Shown piece after piece: positions 33,985-44,580 of a stretch of 45,671 bases of DNA. This DNA comes from Gnetum montanum. Its lineage: Eukaryota > Streptophyta > Gnetopsida > Gnetales > Gnetaceae. A program made the translations under genes and the position numbers. Location of the stretch: NCBI GenBank assembly GCA_015680685.1, contig MNCI01033555.1, positions 65,908 to 111,578 of the forward strand, given 5' to 3'. Below the pieces are notes generated by a model. The model was not told the origin of the DNA. It searched no databases and saw nothing but the letters and a program-made list of their open reading frames with translations. Numbering within the stretch: the stretch's first letter is position 1; each line of letters starts with the position of its first letter.

Positions 33985-34847
33985 TGATGAGCTATGATAT
34001 CGAGGTCATGATATCACATCTGCGATATTGAGGTCATGATATCACATCCGCGATATCGGAGCCTTCTAAGCAATATCGAACATATGCTATTGGGTCCTAT
34101 CTTATCACCTATAAATAAGAGGTGGGCATACTTGTTTTGGGAATAGTTGGTTAATTAGTCTTATTCCCTTACCCGAACTCTTGCCTTTTTCCCTTCTCAA
34201 AGTTAGAATTATTTCTGAGTGCCCGCAGTAGGAGTCATAAAGCGAATGGATCTTTATTTAAGCATTGCGTACTTGAGCACACCTTGTGGCCAGAAATAAA
34301 AATGAACTTTGTGATAAACCTTGCAGTATTCAAAATTGCTTATTTAATGTTATTTACAATTATTTAATGCTTTCCTTAGTTAATTAATGTTCTCTCTCTC
34401 TCTTCTTGTTAACTCCCCCAAGTAAGAACACTCCGTACGACCGCTTCGAGCATGCGTTGAACACTTGGTAACCCAACAATGATTAGCATTTGGTAATCTC
34501 GGTAGTGTTGCACTAGTTCAGGATGTGTACGGCAAGTGGGAATGAATGTTGGTGTTAGGACTAGTTAGAGCATAGTCAATTAGTTAAATTAAATTGATTA
34601 CTTAATTAGTTCACTTCTCCCTTTGTAGCACTAAGACATAAAACCTAAAAATATATAAAAATCATATACCTTAAGTTTACTTAATCATACAATTGTGTTA
34701 TACAAGTAAGCTTGGGAAGACAATGATTGACTAACCCGTTCAGGTTCTGTAAAGGCACATAAGCACTTAGTCCTTGGAATTTGACCAAATCATGCATGTA
34801 CGCTCATATTCATATGATTGAGCGTAGGGATACCTTGCCGCTCATCA
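33985..34847 (+). repeat. Element B 3' LTR
   Basis: Starts TGATGAGCTATGATATC and ends GCCGCTCATCA. The GATATC-rich U3 start contains a direct tandem duplication of 28 bp (about 34001-34056) absent from the 5' LTR. TATA box CTATAAATAAG is at 34110-34120. The remainder matches the 5' LTR with scattered, mostly transition differences. Confidence 0.92.
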
Positions 34848-35200
34848 AAAACTAATATTGGACTTTGCCTCTTCAATTTCTTTATGTAGTTTTTGATTTA
34901 ATTGTTCCTTACTTCTAATTTGGTGCTCTCTATTTTGAATGATGCATTCCTTCATTTCTTTTTCAATTTTAAGCTCTTCATTTTGTTTCTTCAATTTAGC
35001 ATTTTATTCTTTTAGCTAATTATTTTCTAATTCTTTTGTTTTGAAAAATGTTTTTAGAGCAATATTTTTTCTACTTGTAACCTAACCCATGTCTTTAATT
35101 AAGGTGGATAGAGTATTAGATAGCTCATCAACAGAAATAGCTAAATCTTCCTTTCTATTTTGAGTATCTATATTTTTGTACTAAAATAAGATACTTAATT
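34848..35200 (-). pseudogene. Element E coiled-coil ORF, part 5' of the element B insertion
   Basis: One minus-strand frame, with three internal stops, runs from about 35190 (NIDTQNRKEDLAISVDELSN) to the insertion point. It is dominated by heptad-like Lys/Glu/Gln/Asn sequence (KLKKQNEELKIEKEMKEC, then LNQKLHKEIEEAKSN). Across element B it resumes at 25844 with LSSLQDSRLMDPIKEIQKQQ, also coiled coil. The B insertion therefore interrupted a continuous coiled-coil protein gene. The family is unknown; coiled-coil virion-associated or capsid proteins of pararetroviruses and gag-like proteins are both possible. Confidence 0.45.
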
Positions 35201-35285
35201 TTGTTTTTATCTTGGTGGGGGTACCTTTGTACATGATTAAAAACCAACTTTTCTCCACTATCTTTATAGGATATTTAGTGTATGG

Positions 35286-35690
35286 AGCTGCAATGCTTAG
35301 TGTATGAGACTAAGATACCAAATTTTATAGCTTTTAAACCACTTAAAACCCACTCAAGCTAGCATACATGGACTTTGTAGCTTTTGTAAGTTGGGAGATA
35401 ATACATTTATAGCTTGTGAAACATTTTTTAGCCTCTACAAGCCAAAACATATGAAATCTATAACATATAGGTTGCACATCTCATATTTTACATTAAAAAC
35501 TACCTTAAACTCTAGTAATATAGGGCCTTAATGAAAGATTTTGGGGAAAGTAAGGAAATTTCATGTGCCTTTATTTTTCCATCAAATTATGAGTAATCTT
35601 AGCTATGGATTATAACATGAATTTTATTTGGGGATGTTTCAATTGGTAAGTGTTATATTAGCTTTTTTTAAAAAGATATTTTCATATAGA
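35286..35690 (-). repeat. Element E, right copy of terminal region with Met-tRNA-like primer site
   Basis: On the minus strand, TGGTATCTTAGTCTCATA (35320-35303) resembles the initiator Met-tRNA primer site TGGTATCAGAGC used by pararetroviruses and many LTR elements. The left copy has GGGCATCCTTACTCTAT at the equivalent place (21610-21594). Sequence to its right, up to about 35680, aligns with 21610-22070. The copy ends abruptly where the gypsy RT fragment F begins. Confidence 0.5.
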
Positions 35691-35696
35691 GATCTA

Positions 35697-36160
35697 ATGA
35701 GAAGAAGCACTTGGATCCCTTGAAACAGTATGTCTAAAATTGCAGGAGGAACATTTCATGGTCAATATGAAGAAAAGCCACTTCTTCAAGAAGAAAATCA
35801 CATACTTGGGACATATGGTTTCTAAAAATTGTCTTTGAATGAAAGTCATCAAGGTATGGACTATTAGATATTGGCCAACTTCTTAAAATATTGGGAAGAT
35901 AAAGAACATTCCTTGGTTTAGTAGGGTTTTATTAAAAATTCATCAAACCTTTCAATAGTATTTCTTGATTTCTATTTGCTTTACTAAAGAAAAATAAATA
36001 TTTCAAGCTAGGCATTAAAATTCAAAAAACTTTTGACTTATTAAAAGAAAAAATCACTAGTGAATCAATACTTGTAATTTTAGATTTTTAGAAGCTCTTT
36101 CAAGTGGTGTTTGTTACATCCCTTCTAAATACATTAGGGGTGGTCCTATATTTATGATTT
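35697..36160 (+). pseudogene. Fragment F: gypsy reverse transcriptase/connection, decayed
   Basis: The plus strand reads LQEEHFMVNMKKSHFFKKKITYLGHMVSKN (35745-35835), then an equivalent of [26 protein letters not shown] in shifted frames (35865-35950). KNKKF and FDLLKEKITSEPILVLPDFEKLFQV-like words follow up to 36110. These are the thumb/connection of a Ty3/gypsy RT just before RNase H. Wording (KKCHFFK..I.YLGH.VS..G) is chromovirus-like and differs from the Athila RTs here. The fragment is truncated on both sides, on the left against element E and on the right by decay before element C. Confidence 0.75.
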
Positions 36161-36213
36161 ATACATCCCATGTTATATCTTGGTGTGTTATCGAGGACTA
36201 GTTAATTTATTAT

Positions 36214-37070
36214 TGATGAGCAGTGAGGCACCCCTATGCCCAACCATATGAATCATAAGCGTTCATGCACGATTCGATTGAATTCCATGGATGGGACTAG
36301 TTGTGCATCTAAATCATTATGCTTTGATTGAAGTTTACTATCTTTCCACTTGAACTAGTGCTAGCTTTGTCACATATGGTTCAGTCCAAGGTGAGGCATA
36401 TGATTGATGTTGTCTAGCCCTATGCTACTCCTAATGATAATAAAGGGATAAATTAATTAAGGTAATTAATAGTGGAAAGTAAAATCTAAACTAGCCTACA
36501 TGCGATGAGTATCCATTCCTAATTGTCTACCCACACCTTGGACTTCACGTAAGTACTGCTAGGATTACCAAGTTTACATCACTAGGCTTACCAAACGATA
36601 CACTGTTGGGTTACAAGTAGTTACACTTAAGTGTTTGTGATGAGTCATACTCATTTTGCCTAATGATAGGAATTGTAAAGAGTAATAAATGGAAATATTA
36701 ATTAAGGAAAACAATAAAAAATTAAACAATTAAAAGCAATAATAAATCTAAGTGGATGTTGCAATGATGAAAGTGATCTTGATCTTTATTTTTGGTCATG
36801 TAATGTGTCCAAGTATGTCATGCTTAAATAAGGATGTCGTACAATCACAAACATCATACTGCGAGCATGCACTAGGAAACAACAAAACTAGGAATCAAAA
36901 ATCTAAGAAAAAGCTATCTAAAATCTATCAACCAACTATATCCCAAACATGCATCCAACTGTTATATTTATAGGCTAGCATGGAAGAGAAGATATCAAAT
37001 ATCTGACATTGTTTCTTGGGACTCGATATTGGGTATTTGATATCGGAGTTGACAAAATCATGGCTCATCA
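36214..37070 (-). repeat. Element C 3' LTR (left copy)
   Basis: Plus-strand ends TGATGAGC...GGCTCATCA form an 8-bp inverted repeat. On the minus strand the U3 start has GATATC/GATATT motifs (37044-36994), then TATA box CTATAAATATA (36973-36963), preceded by the palindrome GCTAGC. Three TTGGTAA-type words (complement, about 36565-36615) follow. It aligns with 44581-45440 throughout. Confidence 0.93.
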
Positions 37071-37088
37071 TACCCCCATGACTAAATG
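37071..37088 (-). other. Element C polypurine tract
   Basis: Minus strand CATTTAGTCATGGGGGTA lies immediately upstream of the 3' LTR. The 15-mer CCCCCATGACTAAAT (plus, 37073-37087) recurs exactly at 40361-40375 inside the element. Confidence 0.75.
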
Positions 37089-37259
37089 AAAACTAGTCCT
37101 TGAGCTAAACAAAATGAGAAACAAGTTCTTTATAAAATATTGCAAAGGTATGGAATTATTGATTGATTCAAACAAATAAACAAATTGGATCTTACATGTC
37201 ACAGTGGTGTTTTGCAAAAATTTTGACACAACATTACAGGACACAAAGTTGGGGAAGCT

Positions 37260-39991
37260 CATGTAGTTCCCAAAGGTAATGGCTCCTCCATCGGTTTCTT
37301 TCCTTTATTGCTAGGCTTATGAAATTTATAATAGTTGATTAGTACTTGCAAATTTTATTCCTCCGTCCTTGGGTCATGTGCCATCCAAGCTGTTGAACTA
37401 ATGTGTGCTTGTGCATGTCCCATGGGCATGGTAGCTACAAAAACATTTTGTTGGCCTTCATGTACTAGGCTGCAAACTACTATCATTCCTCCTCAAAGGC
37501 CCTAGCCTTTTCTTTCAACTCATGATGATCTATTAATTTCCTAGCCAGGTTTGAGGCAACATCTTTCTGTACATGATAATGAGCCTTAATCACCTCCAAT
37601 TCTAAGTTTACTACATGAATTTTCTATAAATAATCTTTTCTATCTACAAAATATTTTTCATATAATGCGTAGGTGGTCATTACCTACTACTCTAATTCAT
37701 TTCTAGGCTAGCTTACTATTAACATGGCAAGGTTAACATATTGAAGGTTAGCCAATGCCATGTATTCCTTGAAGTCCTCAATTTGCATGTCTTTATTCTT
37801 TACTTCTGCTTGGTGGACCAATGCATAACTATCTAGGATGGGCTGCCAATTAGGATTTTATGCTAACATGGCTTTGATATGGGCTTTTGCCATCTAGATT
37901 TTCTTTTTGTTGATCTGCTTATACATGCCAACCTAGTCCTAGAAGTGCTCCTTTAGCATCTCATGCTTTTTGGCCTCATTTTGCCATGTAATTATTTCAA
38001 TTGTAAACTTCTAATGAATGGTGCAGACCTCCTCTATCAAGAGGGTTCGATTGTCTCTGGCCAATCTATTGATGTCCTGGTTGATCCTCATTAGTTGTTC
38101 TCTCAATTTGTAGACATTTTCTTCCAAGATGTTCTTTTATTTTTCTACAGTGGTCAGTCGTGCATTATTTGTAGTAAGCTATTTGTTTTCTTCTTGCATG
38201 GTGGTCAATGCCTTCTTATGGGTATAGGATTATGCTTTATTAATAGAGGAATTTTTAGATTTCCTTCTCATTTTCTTGCTTAGTAGCTTTGTTTTCTTCA
38301 ATCAATTTGTTCAACTACTCTATTCTGAATTGATCTAGCTAGTTCAATGTGACAATCTGAGTAGGATCCCATCTTTTAGCTCTTAGGACAGCCAACTCTT
38401 ATTGCAAGCATTACACTTTTGCTTTTGCATGTTCCACCCTAGTCTTAAACATGACTAGCTTTCCTTTAGTGGCAATGAGATCTGATTATACTATAGTGAC
38501 ATCATTGGGGATTTCAAACACAGTGGTCATTACTTGTCCTATCTGCAACAATCAATCCAATACATCCTCATGGGCTACAAGAGTCATTAAATTTTCAGCA
38601 AGCATTGTACATCTCTTGTGCTAGTCAAATCCACTAGGGGCACAATAGGCACATTGAAGGATTCTCTAATGTGATCTGTTATTACCTTTGTTGCGCTTGC
38701 TACATCCTGATGTTGCATGACCACTATTGTGGCACCTTCTCCTATTTCAAGTATCACTTAAAAAGGATGTGACATTACTAGAGATTTATCACAACTACTA
38801 GGATTGTCCTCCTGATTGTAGTGAAATATACCCCCCTTGTTGGATTAGTAGAAACATGGGCTGCATGATGTTGTCAATGACTTTGAAGAGGTTTGACTCA
38901 TCTCTACTCCCCTAGCTAAGTGTTACAACAATTCTTTGCAATTGGCTCATTGCAAGCCTATAGTATTATGATGGTGATGGTGGAATTTATGGCTCATAAA
39001 ACTATTCAGGCTCTTGTTCTGTTTCCTTTTCTAGTTTGGCTTCTTTCTCTGGTTCTTTTTCCTCCCCAATGTCTTTCCTTGGTGCTATAGGTTTGAGCAA
39101 TTTAGCAAAGGAAGTATTCTGAGCTCTTCTAGGAATGTCATTTGTGTATCCTAGGATTCCAACATGCTTACAAAGCTTCCTGATCAGGCAAGGAAATGGA
39201 AGTGTTGACTTCCCTACCTTCTTTTCTTTAAACCACCTTTTAATTTCCATGTAATATAACTTGAGATGGTTGACTATGTATTTGCCCATTAGTATGGCAC
39301 TTTCACTAGCCATGTACATTGAAATTATATTGAGCCCTTTGGTGGGGAAGAGGTGATATGTGCCTATCTTAAAATAGGTCCTCTCTTCCAAAGTCAATTC
39401 ATTATATGTCTTATCATCCTTGTTATATGCCAGCTTCAACCATAACTTTTTGGTCTCAAGATCAAACCTCATGGATAGATGCACCAACTTAGCCCTCACA
39501 TTTGGTCGATTTAGAGACTTTGCAATTGCTTTAATTGAGAAAGACGTAGTGACTCCACCAATGTTAACCATGGTGCCTTCTTCCTTATTGTGCTAGAATT
39601 GGTATGTTTTGCTAAGGTACCATTTACCATTGTCTAACAAAATGTGTCATAATGATGATGCCTGAAGTTGTATCTGAACTACATCAAGAGCAAACATCAT
39701 GAACAGATCTAAGTTTATTTCCATGATGACCATGGTCAACATGGATTTCTATTGAATAGCTTCAAGGCATTTTGGGAACAATGTGAGGCGTTGTCCTTGC
39801 ACCGGAGCTTGTGGTTCCACGACCTCTCCTTCGAGCAACTGTCTTGTAACAAGAGCCTCTTTATGGATGTTGAATGATTGGGCCTCCTACTCTTCATCCT
39901 TAACTTGTTCATCTTATTGGCCTTTTCTGCCTCTTAGACATTTGGCTACTCCTTGCAAAGGTCCTACTTGTCCTCCTCTTTTTGGGGTCAT
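37260..39991 (-). pseudogene. Element C third ORF (env position), long, with stops
   Basis: An ATG at 39991 opens MTPKRGGQVGPLQG. The same frame continues, with four stops, into an intact 189-codon stretch (39571-39002) containing LTLEERTYFKIGTYHLFPTKG and LPFPCLIRKLCKHVGI, then a Glu/Lys-rich tail. Those words fit the C-terminal half of the plant transposon-associated/Athila extra-ORF type (FP.LI..LC...GV). After 39002 the frame goes on with MSQLQRIVVTLS and NLFKVIDNIMQPMFLLIQQGG. Frameshifted coiled-coil-rich sequence (Lys/Glu/Gln, about 38470-37640) then runs nearly to the polypurine tract. A full ancestor would exceed 800 residues. No signal peptide or membrane segment is apparent, so a true envelope protein is not supported. 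Function unknown. Confidence 0.65.
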
Positions 39992-40356
39992 TTGTAATCA
40001 ATTAAGGGTCGGATGTTACTAAGGTGTTGTTATTTATCATTAAAAAGTTTATACTTTACTCATCACCTTAGTCCCATTAAGTGCTTTAGTTCATATGATT
40101 GTAGAGTTAGGAAAATTTTTAGAAAGATTCTGAAAAATTATTTATCTTGTTTTATGATCCTTCATAGTTGGTTCCTTTTTCCTTATGTGTGGCTTATTAT
40201 GATGGTTATGGTCCCTTTGGTGAAAAAATTAAAACTTTTGGCATTAATATGATTGATTTTTCATTATAATGCTGAAGGTTTTTAACATTATCACCCTTGT
40301 AATACCTTTTGGGCAATAGTAAATTTTGAAAAATCAGTGCAAGTTTCTCATGCAAG

Positions 40357-40626
40357 CACCCCCCATGACTAAATTGAACACTTTGGGTTCAAATGACTTC
40401 AAATGATATGGAAATCAGAGTGGTATTAAGCAAGATATCACAAGTGGTAGTTGGTTACATAGAGCTCTTAGTTGCAAAAGAAAATTTAAAAAACTTCCTT
40501 AGCTACAAATGATGAGAATGGATTGTGGAGCACTATGAGGGTCATATATATAGGTTTTGTGGACTTGATATTGGGTATTTGACATCATGTTTGACCTGAT
40601 AGCTAGTAGTTGATATCGAGGTATTC
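40357..40626 (-). promoter_or_regulatory. Element C internal U3-like promoter module with polypurine-like tract
   Basis: Minus strand order: GATATC-type motifs (40620-40561), TATA box CTATATATATG (40552-40542), then about 185 bp further GTCATGGGGGGTGC (40370-40357). A 26-bp segment, 40561-40586, matches the LTR segment 37019-37044 with two C/T differences (core GATATTGGGTATTTGA identical). The polypurine-like part repeats 15 bases of the true tract exactly. The third ORF starts 366 bp downstream. The same module is present in element A. Confidence 0.5.
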
Positions 40627-42000
40627 AAATTTGCATTTAATGAGGGTAAGAAGCATATAAAATGAAGATCTAGGATTGGTTGGAAGGTTTCAGGTTAGGT
40701 CCATAGTTCTGGGTAAGCAGGAAATCATTTTTAGGCATCGAAAGTATTGGAAGATGGAGTTGTTAACATTAAAAGAATTGAAAATGCAAGAAAAAGGGGT
40801 ATTATACCTATGTTGTGGAACAGATCAATTACATGATAAGGGAAAGCAGGAAATGTAACATTTATGCATGTGGAAGGTTAAAAAATGATGTGGTTGTGTC
40901 AAACAAGTACAAGTTACAATAGTTACACAAGTGGATCCTCCCCAAAGTAGGCTCCAACTCATAATGGCCTTATGTAACTACACCTAAAAATGTCCATAGG
41001 CACTAAAGGGATTGAATGCAATGCATACCTGTGAAACAAAACACACATGTTAAAACCACCAATGTGAGAAAATAACTCTATGTTATACAAAACCATAAGT
41101 TAGGATTATACGACTAGCAAGATGAGATGGACTATAGAAAGGATTGCAAGAACTAGGATGTGAGGTATCTTATCAGAGGCATAATGAATCCTTGTGTGTT
41201 ATTAATGGTTAAATAATCATTAGCCCTTTTTCCAAGATTCAAACCAAGTCCAAACCACATTTTAGTGACATTGCATCGTTTCATCACTTCAGCTAGCAAA
41301 CATAAGACTACTAGAGTTGCATGGAGTAGCATCACTTGGCATTTTATCCAAGGAAGAAGTTGTTTTTGAAAGTATTTTGAGAAGCAGCCAACCTTCAAGC
41401 ATGGGTACATATCTTTCCAATGGGACCTTTAGAAATTTATTTAGTGCACTTTTATTTTACTACCCTTTTATTTTACTCTTACTCCCATTTTTTGTTAGAT
41501 CTACAAGGATATAGTTACAACCTTAGCAACATGTTAGAACATACAGAAGTGGCCAAAGAGAATCCAAAAATTCCCTTGACGTTACACCATTCAAATTTTA
41601 CCTTGGTTCTTTACTTTTCTATTCAGGCATAATGATTATGAATTTATTTTTAGTTTTGGTGAATGAAAAGAATATCATTATAACTAGGTTAAGAACCTCT
41701 TATTAATGGAATGAGTGGATGGGTAATGTGGCTCATGGTCCAAATAATTAATCCCTCATGACTTGACAACATACAGAAAGCCTCACCTCAATGGACTACA
41801 TGATCATTTTATTTAAAAGTGAGATTAGTTACAAAGAAAATAAGAACAAAAGATGGAAAAATTTGAAAAGTATAGGAAATTGTATCAAGAAATAAGAAAA
41901 TGATAAAAAATTGTAAAATAAAAAGATGAAAAACACCTATTAATTCTAAAGGTTAGAATGGAGGGTTTCCCCCATGACCCAGCGTTTGGCCATGGCAAGA
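40627..42000 (-). other. Element C spacer between gag and internal module
   Basis: Non-coding; aligns with element A 7990-9470. Landmarks are GTGGATCCTCCCCAAAG (40931-40947) and the complement of TACCCATGCTTGAAGGTTGG (about 41388-41407). The A-rich end (41820-41930) corresponds to the A-rich end of the element A spacer just before integrase. The pol deletion junction falls between about 41950 and 42100. Confidence 0.55.
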
Positions 42001-42099
42001 ATTAATAAGTAGATATGCAAGCTTCATGCATGTATAAAACCTTGTTAACCTTTCATTTTGAAGCCATTGGGTGTCTTTAGGTTTAGTGGTGGCTATGTA

Positions 42100-44310
42100 G
42101 ACAAGTCATTATTTACACACTTGGTTGTTAAATGTATGGTGGATTAGGGTATGAGTTGTGTTAATGTTGTGGATATCTAGCACATGATTACACCCTTGAT
42201 CATGATATGGTATGCATGGATTCATTGGTCTCCTCACACTACTAAATTCATTACTTTGGTTGGGTGTTAGAGTAACAATGGATGATGGCCCTTGTGTAGG
42301 CATAGAGGACACTAGTTGTGAAGGGGAAGTCATTGAACCAAATTGGCATTATGCTAGGTTGGATGATGTGGTAGGTCTATGAGTATTGCATTTTAACCTA
42401 GGAGTTGTCCTAAAGAAAGGAAATTTTTGAGTTTGCAATGGAAACCTATTGGTATCAGCATGTCTATGCACATTTGCAGCACAAGTGGCATTCATTTGTT
42501 GATGTTGTCGTGTTGAACCTTTCTGTGTCACTGGTGGTGGCATGTGATGAGGTGGAGTATGAGATTATCGAGGGTAAGATGGATGGTAAGAGGTGTAAGG
42601 TGGATATCCTTTAGGAGATGTCATGGATTGATGGTACTTGGGAGAGTGATAGTAGCAATCTGAAGTAGAGGACATAGAACTAGATGGAGAAATAGGGTGT
42701 TGAACATAATATCCATATGGGTTCGGTAGGCAGTAAGGGTAGGGATGGTTTGGCGATGGCCTCCCCCATGGTTATGGGTTTTACCACTACGGTTGATGAT
42801 AGTCTTGAAGCTGGTAATAAGTCCTTCTAAGATAATATGATTGGTTATGGTATTGTCTATAATTACCATGTGAAAAAGAAAATTTCCTAGGCATGTGCTT
42901 CTATACAAATTCAGGATTGAATGCAAAAGCCCAATACTCATGTAGATGTGACATGACTGCACAATGTTCCTTTAGGTGGTCATATATGCAGATGTCACAT
43001 TTGTCATCTTCATCTGTGGTTGAGTCTATAGCCTTGCTTTCTTCAACCATGTTTCCTATTTGCTAATAAGTGTTCCTAATTGTTTCTTGGTTCTGCTTCC
43101 TCCCTTTATTTTGATTGTTTAGTTCATTTTGCATTACCTTATCCTATATAGTTTCTATAAAATTTGTAACTTTTTCATATATCCACTCTAACATCTTAGC
43201 AAAATTTTCTTCTAGTTTATCGATAGACTTCTATATCAGCAAGGTTCATTGCGGAATCACCTTATCAAGAGTGATCTCTTTCTCCTTTCCATTGATATGG
43301 ACCTTATTTTTTTGAAGAGTTGGATCCCAGTGATATTTCTCAACATTCTCCCATTTGCATATCTCTCCTTCTTCTATTACCACATGCTTTCTTAGCTCTC
43401 GGATCTGATGGGTTCATAGCTTGTATAATTTACCTAGGACATACATTCCAAGGATCTTCCTTATTTCATTATGAAGTCCATCTATGATGTGGAAAAGTTA
43501 CCTTTCCTTAGAGAAACCATGGCCTAGGCATCTATTCAGTAAAGAAAATATCTATCTAAGGCCACGTCCAAGGGTTCATGTTGTTCTTGTCTTCATCCTT
43601 GGATCTATCTCCTTAGGTTGGACACTCTCATGTAGGTTTGGTATTTCTTATTGAAGAGTTCCAACATTGTGAACCACTATCGAATTGAATTTGGTTTCAA
43701 TGATCTATACCATACTTTGGCTCTATTGACTAGTGTCCTAGGAAAGAGCTTAAGATTTTTCCATCCACTTTTAATGTTGTAAAAGGCACAAGCATCTTGA
43801 AAGGATTTTACATGATGTTGTGGATTTGAATCGTAGCCTCCCATAAATTTAGGGATAGTATTTATATCAAACCTAGATAGGCTACTTTCCATGTGATGCC
43901 TATGGGATATCTTAAGCACCTCTATGATTTGCATTAGGCTTCTAGTGGTCAACAAGGGTTCATCATCATCAAACATGTTGTGATGAAAATTTTGATTTGT
44001 TTGATTTTGATGATTTTGCCTATGTTCATTTTTACATCTTTGATTTTTCTCGTGGTTCCTATTTTTATTTTTACTTTGACACCAATGATGAGCTTGGTCT
44101 CTATATCTACATTCATCTTCATCAGGACTAGACATGGAAGAGGAAGAGGAAGATGAGGAACTGGAAGGATTTTCATGGCTCCTATAGTATTCCCTAGGAT
44201 CCCTTAATTTATCTTTTCTAGGTTTTGAGGAGGTCCTAGGCCTTAAGGCCTCCCCTAGTCTAGGACTTACTTCATTACCTCTAGGGTTATCTATCGTAGG
44301 TGAATGTAGT
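42100..44310 (-). pseudogene. Element C gag, decayed
   Basis: Minus-strand frames give a Ser-rich, charged N-terminal region (44300-44100, with NPRGNEVSPRLGEALRP and a long Ser run). A Lys/Asn/Gln/His-rich stretch follows. The capsid block is IPKFMGGYDSNPQHHVKSFQDAC and WKNLKLFPRTLVNRAKVWY (43870-43690), the plant gypsy gag pattern IP.FDG...DP..H...F.DAC...... LKLFP.SL...A..WY. Frameshifted middle sequence continues, including a coiled-coil region (about 43320-43120). The Pro/Tyr/His-rich C-terminal part follows (42760-42340, PYPYCLPNPYGYYVQ, then KFPFFRTTP), matching element B gag. It ends where protease would begin in A and B. Confidence 0.78.
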
Positions 44311-44561
44311 TCTTGATAGTTGTCAAGTGGTCATGAACATATGAAACCCTTGAATAAGGTTGGTCATTTCCATTTTCTTCAACATATATTTCATTAGTTT
44401 TCCAATGAATGTTTTTGGTGTATAATGCATTATCGCTTTCTTATGACAGAGACATTGTTCTTAGTTAATGATGTGTGTGATTTAATAATTTTTGAAAGAT
44501 ATATCATTAATTCTTTTACAATGATCATGTATAATATAAGTAATCTAGATAACTAGAACCA

Positions 44562-44579
44562 TCCCCAACAATTGTGCCA
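44562..44579 (-). other. Element C primer-binding site, tRNA-Asp
   Basis: Minus strand TGGCACAATTGTTGGGGA, one base after the 5' LTR end, matches 13 of 18 bases of the tRNA-Asp complement TGGCGCCGTTGCCGGGGA. Most of the changes are C-to-T or G-to-A. Confidence 0.78.
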
Positions 44580-44580
44580 A

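Larger units (their letters stand above)
25845..34847 (+). mobile_element. Element B: Athila-type Ty3/gypsy retrotransposon with both LTRs
   Basis: Structure on the plus strand: 5' LTR (25845-26691), tRNA-Asp primer site, gag, protease, RT-RNase H, a piece of integrase, spacer, polypurine tract and 3' LTR (33985-34847). LTR ends are TGATGAGC and GCTCAYCA. The flanks, AAAAA (25840-25844) and AAAAC (34848-34852), fit a target duplication with one change. The LTRs differ by roughly one base in ten to twelve by eye, so the insertion is old. Integrase core and zinc domain are deleted, there is no third ORF, and one 21-N gap and two single-N joins lie inside. Confidence 0.92.

Noticed and set aside
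36752-36973. Plus-strand frame starting MDVAMMKVILIF, with a sister at 45123-45323
   Set aside because: Both lie inside the LTRs of element C, antisense to transcription; the similarity is simply that of the LTR pair.
37260-39991. Third ORF as a true retroviral-type envelope
   Set aside because: No signal peptide, membrane segment or cleavage site visible; a long coiled coil alone is not evidence of fusion function.
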